Origin: Hypericum androsaemum
Lineage: Eukaryota > Streptophyta > Magnoliopsida > Malpighiales > Hypericaceae
DNA length: 64,000 nucleotides
NCBI GenBank assembly: GCA_963995505.1
Contig: OZ023198.1
Span: 2,480,001-2,544,000, forward strand
Direction: 5' to 3'
The notes under the pieces were generated by a model. That model did not search any database. It saw only the letters and a list, made by a program, of their open reading frames with translations, and was not told the origin of the DNA. Position numbers and translations under genes: made by a program. This document shows, piece by piece, positions 12,613 through 24,047 of the stretch; the stretch's first letter is position 1; every line of letters starts with the position of its first letter.

Positions 12613-14698
12613 ATGTTCAAATACAAAGCCCTTCAATGTGCAATCCTAGCCATTATCCTGGCTACCAGCACCACGGTCACCTCCAACGACTCGGACCCGA
12701 TCCCGGAGGACCCGTCCCAGGTGAGCAAATGGTTCCAGACCAATGTCCAGCCCTACTCGCAACGGAAAGGCTCGGGCACCCTTAACTCCACTCTGGAAGC
12801 TGCAGAAGCTAACCCCAAGACCATCAAGTTGAGGAAGGACGGGAGTGGAAACTTCACAACCCTAACGGCTGCCATTAACAGTGTCCCTGTGGGGAACAAA
12901 CAAAGGGTGATCATCGATATCGGACCTGGAGTGTACGTGGAGAAGGTCAAGATCGATACGAATAAGCCTTTCATTACTCTGTTAGGTTCGCCTGGTAACA
13001 TGCCAACCTTGAGTTTCAATGGTACAGCAGCAGTGTACGGAACCTTTTACAGTGCAACCTTGGACGTGGAGTCCGAATTCTTTGTCGCGGCTAACGTTAT
13101 ATTCAAGGTATATTATCGCTTTATATCATTCTAACTTTGCTAACAAGTCTCGAGATATCGGGTGTATCGATAAAAAAGTAACGTCCATTTTTACTCTTGT
13201 GGTGTAGAATTCTGCTCCGAGACCGAGCGGGAGTGGGATGAGTGAAAATGGATCTCAGGCTGTGGCTTTAAGGATTTCCGGAGACTATGGAGCATTCTAC
13301 AACTGCAGATTCCTTGGGTTCCAAGATACGCTATTAGATGAGCATGGCAGGCACTTCTACAAGGACTGTTACATTGAGGGGACTGTGGATTTCATTTTTG
13401 GAAATGCAAAGTCTATCTACTTGGTATGTATCGGCATCCGATCGAGTAATTTTACTATGATCACGGAAAAAACTCGTTTTTATCAAGGTCTAATTGACAC
13501 CGTAGATATAGAATGAGTAGTTATGGCATGACTCTCTGTATATTCCCCTAAAAAAAAGTAAGTAGTATGTTGTTTTAAAATATTATAATAATAATAACCT
13601 GGTGCAATTAATGCTTGCTAAGAAAACTGTTGCAATTAATAGGTAAATTTTGTCTACCCACCTTCCTAATGAAAACTAGTCCTAGAGGAGTCTTAAAAAA
13701 ACTTAATTAGGGGGGTAAATTATTTTACTAGTATGTAATTAGGATGAATATTTTTTTTGTCATATTAAATGTTTTTCTTCTCACTTAAGCATAGAAATTA
13801 CTTGTTTGTCTTAATCATGCTCAATTTAAATTATATAGAGTAGCAATAGGGTGATGTAAACTCTAGTACAGGAAAGTAGGATTCCCTTCTAGTAAAATAG
13901 ATGACGATGCTCATACTGATATTGATATGTATGTAAATAAAAAATAACCAATTGATTTTTTACGCATTTGAATCTCTATATTTAAATCAAAATTTTAAGA
14001 TAATCAATTGATATGCTGCAATCAATGCAAGATTTTGAAGCAGTTAATCGATTGAGATGGATAATACAATCTTGCAGGGAACAGAGACGCATGCATTTTC
14101 AGAGACTGGTGTATCAGCGATAACAGCACATGGACGAGAAACAGCTGCACAAGATACAGGTTTCTCATTTGTACACTGTTCGGTGACTGGAGTTGGCTCT
14201 AGAGCTTTATTAGGTCGAGTGTGGAAGCCATTTTCGAGGGTTGTCTTCGCCTACACCCAGATGTCTAACGTTGTCAATCCTCTTGGATGGTCTGACAACT
14301 CTCGCCCCGAACTGGACCGGTGAGTTTTTTTTTTTGCATGCACTCCCTTCCACAATTGCTCAAACTCGATATTAATATAACATCATACGAATGGATTCGA
14401 TTCAAACTCAATGAATATCTTAACGTCTTCTGTGGACGGACACATTTCGTAGAGGATTTCCGAAAATTCGATTTTCTCAAAGTTGGCTTGACGAAATTTA
14501 CCAACTTCTTCCCTCCCCATCTGGTTTATCAATTGCAGGGGTCTCTTCTTCGGCGAATTCAATAACACGGGGCCAGGCGCGAACGTGAGCCAGCGCGTCA
14601 AGTATTTCAAGCCGCTAACTCCGCAAGAAGCTACACCGTTCATAGCACTCAGTTTCATCCAGGGTTCCCTATGGTTGCTTCCTCCTCCAACCGCTTAA
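12613..14698 (+). CDS. Pectinesterase, PPME1-like (tandem copy B)
   Basis: Exons 12613-13107, 13208-13423, 14078-14319 and 14539-14698 give 370 aa. The protein is very close to copy A: same signal peptide pattern ([18 protein letters not shown]), same exon phases and the same catalytic set, [14 protein letters not shown] and LLGRVW. Exon 2 has a three-codon longer loop ([16 protein letters not shown]) than copy A. It should be secreted and demethylesterify wall pectin. Intron 2 is long (about 650 bp) in both A and B. The ATG was preferred over an in-frame one 78 bases upstream because only it starts at the conserved signal peptide. No break was seen, so it looks functional. Confidence 0.92.
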
Positions 14699-15694
14699 AC
14701 GTTCGCCCGTCTTTCCTTATATTTTAGGAACAAAGCATAGAATACAATAGTATATAACGGTGAATAAAAGTGCTCAAGTATGTATTCTGCTATAGAATAA
14801 AAATGAAATTTATTTTTGTAATTACGAGTTTTTTTTTCCTTCTATACTCGTTGGCGTATTCGACTTGGAACTGGAGCTCTTTACAAAATTGGGAGGCTGA
14901 TATGCCCACCATTCGACCAACTTTTTTTTAGGGGAACCATTCCACCAACTAGAGACCAACCTTAATATTTAAAAAGTTTTGAATAATAACACAAGTTTTG
15001 AATGACATGCATAGTGTTGCATCAACTTTGCAGCACATCTGCAGAAATAATTTTGTCGTCGTGATGTTATCGACAACATTCTTTTCCTGATATATTTTTT
15101 TCAATAAATTTTATTACATCAAAATTTTGAAAAGACCCGTGACTCCCACATCGTAAGTTATTATTTTGGCTGTAACCGTTAAAAAAAAGCACATCTCGAT
15201 GCATCGCAATCAAGTAACCTTTCAAGGTGAAAACTTTTTTTGAAAGGTAAAATTTTATTAATCGGTGAAATTTACATTTTAAATATGTACACCAAGGTGA
15301 ACAACCTGATTTTCGAATTTACAATAAATTTAAAATTTTACTCCAGTAGTGAATTAATAAATTTTGTAAGGATTTTGTAAAATTTCAAATATCTTATCTA
15401 GTTCGAATATGAATTAGTCGGTCTAATAAGTATCTGGATATCATATATATAAACCAAAAATCTACACCCATTTCTGGCCAACAAAAAAAAATTTTTAAGC
15501 TACAGTACTCAATATAGTTTGCGGCCTAAGATCACAGAACCAAAAAAATTGCTATTTTCAGCTATGCTATTTTTTCCAATTAGAGCAAGGTGCCTATATC
15601 TTCGCTTTCCGTATAACAAGGTACAAACCTACGTACGATTTTGAAATTTTCCACCTCCATTCAAAATTAAAGGCGTCCACTGACTCAAATTAAA
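14699..15694. other. Intergenic region between PME copies B and C
   Basis: The first 250 bases match the 3' flanks of copies A and the fragment (for example TGCTCAAGTATGTATTCTGC and the later CACCAACTAGAGACCAACC). The rest is AT-rich DNA without a supported gene, RNA or transposon. Confidence 0.6.
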
Positions 15695-15700
15695 TATAAA
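15695..15700 (+). promoter_or_regulatory. Probable TATA box of third PME gene
   Basis: TATAAA in an AT-rich context (AAATTAAATATAAATTG), 46 bases upstream of the last base before the ATG at 15746. The position fits a plant core promoter; the surrounding sequence is not conserved with copies A and B. Confidence 0.5.
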
Positions 15701-15745
15701 TTGTAGGGCACGTCAACAATAATCAGAAAACTTCAAAAGACAAAG

Positions 15746-17652
15746 ATGTCTAAAGCCGCTATGTTAATGTTCCAATGCACAGTCTTTGCCATTCTCCTCT
15801 CCGCGACCACCACTGCGGCCACCTCCCGCCGTGGCCATGCCACGGCGGGGGCGGAGATCCCGGCCTCAGAGGACCAGGTGAGCAGCTGGTTCCGGGCCAA
15901 TGTCAAGCCCCTCGCGGATCGAAAAGGCACCCTAAACTCGACCCTTGAAGCAGCAGAGGCTAGCCCTAAAACCATCAGGGTGAGGAAAGATGGGAGTGGG
16001 GATTTCACGAGTATATTGGACGCCATTAACGGCATTCCCTCCGGGAACAAGCACAGAGTGGTCGTCGACATCGGACCCGGAGAATACATTCAGAAGGTGA
16101 CGATTCCGAAGGACAAACCTTTCGTTACCCTACGAGGCTCCTCCAAATCCATGCCAATCTTGACCTTTGGCGGTACGGCCGAGCAATATGGAACCCTGCA
16201 GAGTGCTACCTTGCAAGTTCTGGCCGATTTCTTCATTGCGGCTAACATTATTGTCAAGGTAAGTGTTTGGTTCTAATTTATAAGCGTAAAAATTTCACGT
16301 ATTTTATGTTGATATATTTTCAAAATAGAACACCGTTTATTTTTCGTACATCTTTGTTTTTAGACACCATTATTAATTAAGCACGTGGTTTGATGAAAAT
16401 AGGAATATATATTTTACTTCATAAACAGGTAAGAAAAATATATTACACAATTAATTCTGGAGTAAATATAAAGGGCCCAAGGTGCTTTACAATATTAATG
16501 GTGCATAGAGGGTAAAATAACCCATAATTGGGTAACCTCCGGACGGTACGTAAATAACTAGAGTATGCATTTTGGAGTTATCAAGAGAAAAAACAGCATT
16601 TAATTACATAATTTTGTTGCCTACGATTTTTCTAACTAATTAAAATCTAATTAACTACATGTGTGATTTATTTTAGAATTCCGCACCTAGACCTGATGGG
16701 AAGAGACCAGGAGCTCAAGCCGTTGCATTGAGGTTAGCCGGAGACAAAGCAGCCATCTACAACTGCAAGCTCTATGGGTTCCAGGACACACTGGCCGACG
16801 ACGCCGGCAGACATTTCTTCAAGGATTGTTACGTCGAAGGAACCGTCGACTTCATTTTCGGGAACGCCAAGTCCCTCTACCTGGTACGTTGCATTACATT
16901 TGCCTACAAATCTCTTTCTAACAAGATCATGTATCATGGCGTGTCGAGATTACCAAGTAAAAAAAATTCAATTATATATAGTTTTAAGATTTTAGGTTGA
17001 ATAAAAAAAATTTTAACTTGGTGTTAGAGCGAATAGATCACATGGTCATTTTTGGCACAATTTTCGTGCCATGACATGTTGACAAAGTCAAAGTCCTTGC
17101 AAATATTAAATATTTTAAACAAATTTATAATTTATAAGTATTAAAACTATAATTTAATCAATTTTAATCTAATTAAACTCAAAAAAATTTAAATATTTTT
17201 TGTTGTTTTATCTGGACTAATTGATCCGGTCGATTGAACGTGTGTCAATATAGTTGATTAAAAGTTAAATCACCATCTGATTTAGGTGCAAAATGGCTCG
17301 AGTTTGGTTTAGGATTGCGATCCAATAGCCAAACTGCGTTTTTTAAAACATTGCGAATTTTGGGCTTTAACTAACTAATTAGGATCGTGGCAATCTATTT
17401 ATAGGGAACGGAGTTGCATGTGTTAGGGCAAAAAGGAATGACGGTCATAACAGCGCAAGCAAGGAGCAGCGCCAAGCAAGACACAGGATTCTCGTTTGTA
17501 CATTGTATGGTCACAGGCGGCGGCGGCGGCGGCGGCGCTTTACTAGGTCGAGCCTGGTTTCAAATGGCCAGGGTCGTGTTCGCCTACTCTCAAATGTCCA
17601 ATGGCGTGAGCCCCACTGGATGGTCCGATAACCGACACCCTGATCGAGACAG
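15746..17652 (+). CDS. Pectinesterase, PPME1-like (divergent copy C, last exon missing)
   Basis: Exons 15746-16258, 16677-16883 and 17405-17652 encode the first 322 residues. There is a signal peptide ([19 protein letters not shown]), a GAQAVALR segment, [14 protein letters not shown] and LLGRAW, so all catalytic residues of the family are present. Seven consecutive GGC codons sit just before LLGRAW; copies A and B have a glycine-containing loop two residues shorter there. Codon use is more GC-rich than in A and B, and intron 1 (418 bp) is longer. After the donor at 17653 no exon 4 (FFGEF to SLWLLPPP) appears before the 200-N gap at 18160. The exon may lie in the gap or be deleted, so the gene may be complete or a truncated copy. 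Confidence 0.82.
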
Positions 17653-18159
17653 GTACTTTTGTCCATCCAATTATCATTTGAAAATTTTAAAATGTGCTTA
17701 AATTTCGGGAAAAAATGACCATGATTTTAAAAAAATGCAGTTCGATTGGCGATCAGACCGGTCAGAATACGACGTAGGATCAATTTCGGATCATTTTTCA
17801 ACCTAAACTCAAATTGTGATTCGATTGGTAGTCAAAAACCACTGGTTCAACCAATCAGACCGGTCTAATAAAAAAATTTAAGCAGTCAATCCAAAAAAAT
17901 GTTTTAGAGCGGTCAATCCAAAAAATGTTTTTTACAAAGAATTATATTTTAAAATTTTTTTATGACTAAAAATGATTAAGTTGTGATTTTGATATTTTGT
18001 AATAAAATTAGATAATATTTATAACTATTTGCTATTTTTATACTAAATATAATAAATAATATACATTTTATAATTAAAAAATATCCAGTTTAACCGTCAG
18101 CCCGAACAGTCAAATCAATTGCCCGGAAGAATGGAAAAAATTCCGAGTCGATCTCCAGG
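17653..18159. other. Intron or flank of PME copy C up to the assembly gap
   Basis: AT-rich sequence follows the exon 3 donor. It includes a repetitive stretch with GATTGGCGATCAGACCGGTC and CCAATCAGACCGGTC words (about 17740-17870), resembling the GGTCCGACCGG-rich MITE family seen at 47 and 48 kb. No exon 4 is visible. Confidence 0.5.
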
Positions 18160-18359
18160 NNNNNNNNNNNNNNNNNNNNNNNNNNNNNNNNNNNNNNNNN
18201 NNNNNNNNNNNNNNNNNNNNNNNNNNNNNNNNNNNNNNNNNNNNNNNNNNNNNNNNNNNNNNNNNNNNNNNNNNNNNNNNNNNNNNNNNNNNNNNNNNNN
18301 NNNNNNNNNNNNNNNNNNNNNNNNNNNNNNNNNNNNNNNNNNNNNNNNNNNNNNNNNNN
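18160..18359. other. Assembly gap of 200 N
   Basis: Exactly 200 unknown bases, a length typical of an arbitrary scaffold gap. The missing DNA must contain the 5' end of the PABN gene and may contain the last exon of PME copy C. Confidence 0.99.
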
Positions 18360-20468
18360 AGTTGGAGGACATGAAGAAGAGGCTCAAGGAGATCGAGGAG
18401 GAAGCCGGCGCGCTTCGCGAGATGCAAGCTAAGGTCGAGAAAGAGATGGGCTCCGTACAAGGTTCGTTTCTTTCTTTTTCTAATTTAATTAATCTGAGCT
18501 CAATTAGGGTTTACAATGCTTTGTAACCCTATGCGTGCTACATGATTCGACTTTTTACTGATTTGTGTGTTTTTTTGTCTTCCGCTCTTCGGTCTGCTTG
18601 CGGGTTTAAAGATGATCCGTCTAATCCGTCAGTGACCCAGGCCGAGAAGGAGGAAGTGGATTCGCGGTCGATTTACGTTGGTAATGTGAGGATTGACTCC
18701 CCTTATCTTTTTTCAATTATTGCCACTTCTTTGTGAATTGGTATCACATTGCACGCTCGTGGATATCTAGTTTCGTGTTTCTTTTCCTTGATCTTGTCTA
18801 GTCAGGTGTTATTTTGAGCAACCATACTACGCTTTAGGAACATTCTATATAGGGCATGTGTGGGTGATACGTCCTGCTTAGTGGCTCGGTAGCCAGTGTA
18901 GAAGTAGTGCTCATTGTCTGACTTTTGGCTCTCTGCATTGTCCCCATCCTTTTTAGCGTAGAGGCAGGATGGGCAGTTGGTCAGATCTAGTATGGATCAT
19001 ACACAGACGATAGTTGGAGTTGGCGGTTCCCTCATCTGCGTCCGTGTATGATCCATACTAGATCTGACCAACGGCTGATCCTACCTCCTCTACGTTCTTG
19101 ACAGCCCGTCTTTGTCTCAATTGAGTCTTTCAATGGCATGTTTCGGTCTTCTTCCCCATTACTTAGAAATGACTTTGAAGGAGTGAGCCACCGGGTTTTA
19201 GAACCCTCAATGATTGGTGAACCCCTCGATCCATAGAGTCAAAATGTAGGACTGGTCCCAACAGTCTTTATTGAAAGAAAAAAAATAATGCCTATAACAG
19301 AAGGACTAATCAGTGCTTCTCTGTATTATCCATAGGATTCATTATTTGTCGGCTCCATTGTTCTTGATTTTGAGAAGATTCTCTTTTACGTATCAGTAGG
19401 ATTCATTATTTGTCGGCTCCATTGTTCTTGATTTTGAGAAGATTCTCTTTTACGTATCAGGCATTTTCCATTACTTATCTGATTTGGTTCTGTGAGGTTA
19501 TTTGTAACAACTTGGTGGCACATAGGAATTATCATTTGTCTATGCTTGATTTCAGGTAGACTATGCGTGTACCCCCGAGGAGGTCCAACAACACTTTCAG
19601 TCCTGTGGAACTGTGAACAGGGTGACTATCTTGACTGACAAGTTTGGTCAACCAAAAGGATTTGCCTATGTGGAGTTTGTAGAGATGGAGGCTGTTCAGA
19701 ATGCTGTTTTGTTAAATGAATCTGAACTTCATGGCCGTCAGTTGAAGGTGCACTTTGCGAGTAACAAAACTTTCTGTGGTTTTTGTCTGTTCTCATCCTC
19801 ACGACATCCTTGTTTTGGTTATTTTTTCAGGTCTCTGCTAAACGGACTAACGTCCCGGGAATGAAACAGTTCCGCGGAAGGCGTGCTAGTCCTTACATGG
19901 GGTTTAGGTCGCGCAGACCCTTCATGCCTGCTCCTTTCTATCCTGCATATGGTTATGGGTGAGCATCTAATAGGTTATCTGCACGTATACATGACAGAAT
20001 AGATATGATATAGTCAATATTTCCTGGATGCATTGTGCTTTCCTTATGTTCTACATGTCCCTATTATGGTGATTGACATTGAGTTTGACACTGTGGGAAT
20101 GGTTCTGAGACGGGCCGATTTAGAATTTACAAAAACAAAGATAGTTGGTTAGTAGTTACTGACTGACGCAATTGGCAGTTGTAGGAATTTTCTTATGAGA
20201 CTGTTTGTCTGATTCTTATAACAAAAACAGCCCCCCATCTCTTCCATTGGACTCCTAAAGTAATTTTCTTCTCTGAATTTCTTCTTCTTGTTATTAATCT
20301 TCTGCATTGGAACAACTCAGTTTTATTCTTCAACCAGTGATCCATGCTCTGGAAGAGCTGTCATTATTACTGTGTTATGGACATTCATATGTGGCTGATT
20401 GTGTTTCTTTACGACGTTTCAGAAGGTTTCCACGAGCCAGACGGCCCATGAGGTACAGGCCGTACTGA
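18360..20468 (+). CDS. PABN: Nuclear polyadenylate-binding protein (PABN), 5' end in gap
   Basis: Exons: before 18360 to 18461, 18612-18685, 19556-19747, 19831-19958 and 20423-20468. The order is a coiled-coil segment ([20 protein letters not shown]), an acidic linker, one RRM with RNP2 SIYVGN and RNP1 KGFAYVEF, and an Arg-rich tail ending [14 protein letters not shown], which is the architecture of PABPN1/PABN proteins. These nuclear proteins bind poly(A) tails and stimulate poly(A) polymerase. The N-terminal acidic part is in the assembly gap. Phases across all visible introns agree and no break was seen. Intron 2 (870 bp) holds a fold-back repeat and a short tandem duplication. In Arabidopsis a PABN gene lies near the TMEM135-like and USB1 homologues, as here. 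Confidence 0.93.
18957..19097. mobile_element. Fold-back MITE-like inverted repeat in PABN intron 2
   Basis: Two arms of about 55 bases, starting GTAGAGGCAGGATGG on the left and ending CCTACCTCCTCTAC on the right, are near-perfect reverse complements (both include GATCTAGTATGGATCATAC or its complement) around a loop of about 30 bases. The structure is typical of a short fold-back MITE. No clear target duplication was identified. Confidence 0.7.
19333..19462. repeat. 65-bp direct tandem duplication in PABN intron 2
   Basis: The block starting AGGATTCATTATTTGTCGGC and ending TCTCTTTTACGTATCAG is present twice, end to end, and almost identical, which points to a recent local duplication. It is 94 bases or more from the next exon and does not touch the splice sites. 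Confidence 0.85.
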
Positions 20469-22395
20469 TGCTAGTCAGATCGTTGATCAGCGGCCGGTAA
20501 TTGCATTTGAATTGTGTGGCTTAAGTATACGGTTTAGAGACAAATGTTAGACTTGAGCTTTCCTCTAATCGAGTGCACGTACGCTCACAAGTCGGACTTA
20601 CTTATTCGGTGGACAAGCATGCCAACGAAACCGATGCTAGAACGCTACTCTGTTGTAGTTACATTTTCTGATTTATGTTTCCAGTTGGGTGTTATGCAAT
20701 CCCAATAATTAGGTTAATCTCAAATTTCAGTCCTCGGATATGGAAAACCTTTACTTGTGAAGAGACTTGGAGTCCTCGCCTCCTCGGTGCTTATTTGGTT
20801 TTTTTTTTAAGTTGACAGATGCTAGAACTTTTAGGGACTTGGGTCTTAAAATTACTAACTTATTTGTCATTTGCCACGAGAATATTTTTAACGTATTTTC
20901 AGCAAGTTTTCCTTCGCAAAATTTTCAAAAGTGAATGCTATTTTTGTCACAAAAATTTGGCGAAACCAATCCAAATAGGGTGGAAAAATCCCCTAGTTCG
21001 TCTGGTGAGGGTTAGCTGGAGACACCAAAGATAGTCGAGAAGGAATATGTCTCAGTCCAAGAACAGTCAAAGAAGTTGCATGTAGGGATGTGTATTCGAG
21101 ATATCCTGATCCCGAATACTGAATATCTCGAATATCGAAATTAAAAAAAATTCTTTATTGATCCCGATCCCGAATTTAATTCGGTATCGGGATAGGGATT
21201 TATCCGTAATATCGAATTTCCGCAAGTCAACAATCCATTTACTAAATATCTAAATCTTTGAGCAAAGACAGTTGAATCAAAGTTCAAAACCCCAAATTAA
21301 AACATTTATTCATCAATCAATCTACGGAAATTGTTTAGCTTACATAAATCAAAAGAGTCTAATCAAGTTTCAAAACACCCAATCAAAACCCCCAAATCGA
21401 AATCCTAAATCAAAACACCCAATCAAAATCCTAAATAAAAACCCCCAAATCGAAACCCTAAAAATACCGGTATGTGACTGTGCCGGTTGGGTGCCCGGTT
21501 AATTACGGAGAGGACACGACAACTGTAACTTGGTCGAGAAAGCGAGGAAGAGAAGATGAGAGTTTTTTTTGTCGAGAGAGGAGAAGAAATGGTTCTGTCG
21601 AGAGAGGAGAAGAAATGGACTTAGTACTGCGGTATATTTGATATTATCAAAATAATACCGGTATATATCAAAATTTTACCAAATACCAAAATTCACCGAA
21701 TTTTCCGAAAATTCTATACCGAATTAAATGCCGAATTCCAAAATACTGATCCCAAACTTCCAAATACCGAAAATCTCGAATCCGGAATCTCATTTGCACA
21801 TCCCTAGTTGCATGTTAAAAGTGATGTTTTTCACTAATCCAAATAGGGTGGAAAAATCCTCTAGTACCTCCAAACTACAGGATTCTAAGAATATTCAACT
21901 TTTTTGAAATATCTCAATTCTATATTGAATTTTTTTTAATACCACTTGGTATTCGTACGCATTTCAATATATCGACTAATGTAGATTCAAATTGAATAAA
22001 AATTTAAAAATATTGCAAAATTACTCGTTTGATATACCATAAAGGCATAAACAACCAAGAAGGTATAAACCATTAGTAGGTATAAACCAAGAAGGCATAT
22101 CTACTGGTTTTTCTCGTGATAAGATTTTGACGAGACAAGCGGTCGCAACTCACAAGAAGTCGAGAGGGACCTTATACTTAATAAGATGTAATTGACCATT
22201 TTGTTTAAGTACACTCCTCTTCCAAAAAAAAAGTATAAACCATTAACAAAAAATTACCCTGCCCTTTGTACGCTCCGTTTCGGCTCCAGCACAAGCGAAG
22301 CTCCTTCTCCTCCTCCTTCTTCCTCTCCTTTCTCGCGATCGGGCGGGGAGCGAAAATAGAGCTTTCGAGAAGGGTAATTTCTTCAAAGCACGAGA
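20469..22395. other. PABN 3' region to MED31 start
   Basis: The first few hundred bases are presumably the PABN 3' untranslated region. A complete hAT MITE occupies 21083-21806. The remainder up to MED31 is AT-rich; the last 130 bases before the ATG are CT-rich (CTCCTCCTCCTTCTTCC), a usual plant 5' untranslated region signature. No other gene is seen. Confidence 0.6.
21083..21806. mobile_element. Non-autonomous hAT element with perfect 8-bp target duplication
   Basis: The element begins TAGGGATGTGTATTCG and ends TTTGCACATCCCTA, giving terminal inverted repeats of about 12 bases. It is flanked by the identical 8-mer GTTGCATG at 21075-21082 and 21807-21814, the target duplication length of hAT transposons. 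The inside is 724 bases, AT-rich, with subterminal CCGAATA/TATTCGG words and an internal run of AATCAAAACCCCCAAATCG-like repeats. There is no transposase frame, so it depends on a source elsewhere. Confidence 0.9.
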
Positions 22396-24047
22396 ATGTC
22401 ATCTCCCGATGATACGACGGAGTCTCCATCCTCGTAAGCACCTAAACCCCTCCCTTTTCCCCCAGGTCACTTTCTAGTGTTAGGGTTTTCCCGATTAAAT
22501 GCATCCGCTTTTTTTAATTATTTTCTAAATCTTTAATTCTTTTGGAGTCCGAAAAGCGTCTATAAGGATCCGGATGACGGAAGGCAGCGGTTTCTATTGG
22601 AACTGGAGTTCGTCCAATGCCTTGCGAATCCCACCTACATCCATTGTAAGCGGATTCCAATTTTTGTATTAATTCTTTTTTTTCCCCTTTTTTTGCTTAC
22701 ATGTTTATGAAATTGACTTGCAATTAGAAAATATTTTTGTTTCCCTTGGAAATTGTTAATTTTTTGAGGAAAAAAATGCAGATTTGGCTCAGAATCGGTA
22801 TCTCGAGGATGAGGCGTTCATTGGCTACCTCAAGTATCTTCAGTACTGGCAACGCCCTGAGTATATTAAGTTCATCATGTGAGCTCACTTCTTCGGAGAT
22901 TTCCGTCTATTAGGTTTTAAGCTAGTTTTTCGAGACCTGACTTTCGCATCTTCTGTTGGAGCTTTTGTGATGATGAATTTTCTTCGGAGTTGTATGTTCG
23001 CTCTGTTTTGGATGTAGTTATTTAGAGGTTGGTTCATCTTTGTGCGCTGCTGCAGGTACCCACATTGCCTCTTTTTCCTTGAACTTCTTCAAAATGCGAA
23101 TTTCCGTGCTGCCATGGCTCATCCCGGCAACAAGGTTTGTTTATTCTGACGTTATTCGTCGCTTGTCTGTGTTTTGTGCCGTTTGAGAAGTTTTCATCTT
23201 TCCAGAGGCCTGTACTAAGTGTCATTCGACTGATGCCATGGTTTGATATATGTTTGAAACGAAAATTCATTACGAAAGGTGCTGTTTGCCGAAGTGGAAG
23301 GGTTTCAAACTGTGAAATCCTTTTGTGGTCCTTCTGATGTGATCTAGTCAAGTTGTTACCTGCATCTATTAGGCCTTAGAATTCTACTCCATTTGGCTGT
23401 CATAGAGATCAAGTGTCTTCTTGATCCTGTGCTGATGTTTTTAACCTAGTATTTTAGAGTTGTTTCATTCTCTTCTAGGAGTTCTTTGGATAACGTTTGA
23501 GCCATTTATGATTTGGGCGAGTTCATCACTTTAACTACTCACGAAGAGGTTCTCTGTGCTCGGTTACCTCGTTATTTGCCTAGTTGAGATGGGTGGCTAA
23601 AGCGAAGCTATATTTTGTCTTAGCGGTGGCTGTATATCACTCTTTAGACTGAGTTGGTGAATCTTTTCAGGAATTGGCGCACAGACAACAATTTTATTTC
23701 TGGAAGAACTACAGAAACAACCGATTGAAACACATCTTACCTAGACCCCTTCCTGAACCTGTAAATCCGCCTCCCACTGCTGCTCCCCCACTACCTCCTG
23801 TGCAACCTACCCCACCCTTGCCTGGTGCAGCCATTGCCATGCAATCTACTCCTGCGTCAAACCCTTCTCCGATGCCATATGGTATGCATTCTGGATCTTC
23901 TCTGGCAAAGAATGACGCAAGAGGTGGTGGAATTGATCGAAGGAAGAGAAAGTGAGTTGCTTATTTTCCTAAAATATACCAATTGGTTTCTTTGGTGAGT
24001 TAACCAGCATTATTGCACATTTCGGCTCTTGCAGGAAGGACATTTGA
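22396..24047 (+). CDS. MED31: Mediator complex subunit 31 (SOH1)
   Basis: Six exons, 22396-22433, 22557-22645, 22782-22878, 23056-23134, 23671-23951 and 24035-24047, give 198 aa with every phase consistent, near the length of Arabidopsis MED31. The Med31 core covers residues about 18-115: FLLELEFVQCLANPTYIHYL, FIGYLKYLQYWQRPEYIKFI and YPHCLFFLELLQ are family hallmarks. The C-terminal tail is proline-rich (PLPPVQPTPPLPG) and ends in a basic RRKRKKDI. MED31 is part of the Mediator middle module that bridges transcription factors and RNA polymerase II in the nucleus. The last coding exon is only 13 bases. The start fits the conserved acidic N-terminus and lies just downstream of a CT-rich leader. 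Confidence 0.95.

Noticed and set aside
15733..16089. Minus-strand open frames opposite PME exon 1 (also at 8193-8390 and 12753-13019)
   Set aside because: They mirror the conserved coding exons on the other strand in all three copies and show no domain of their own.
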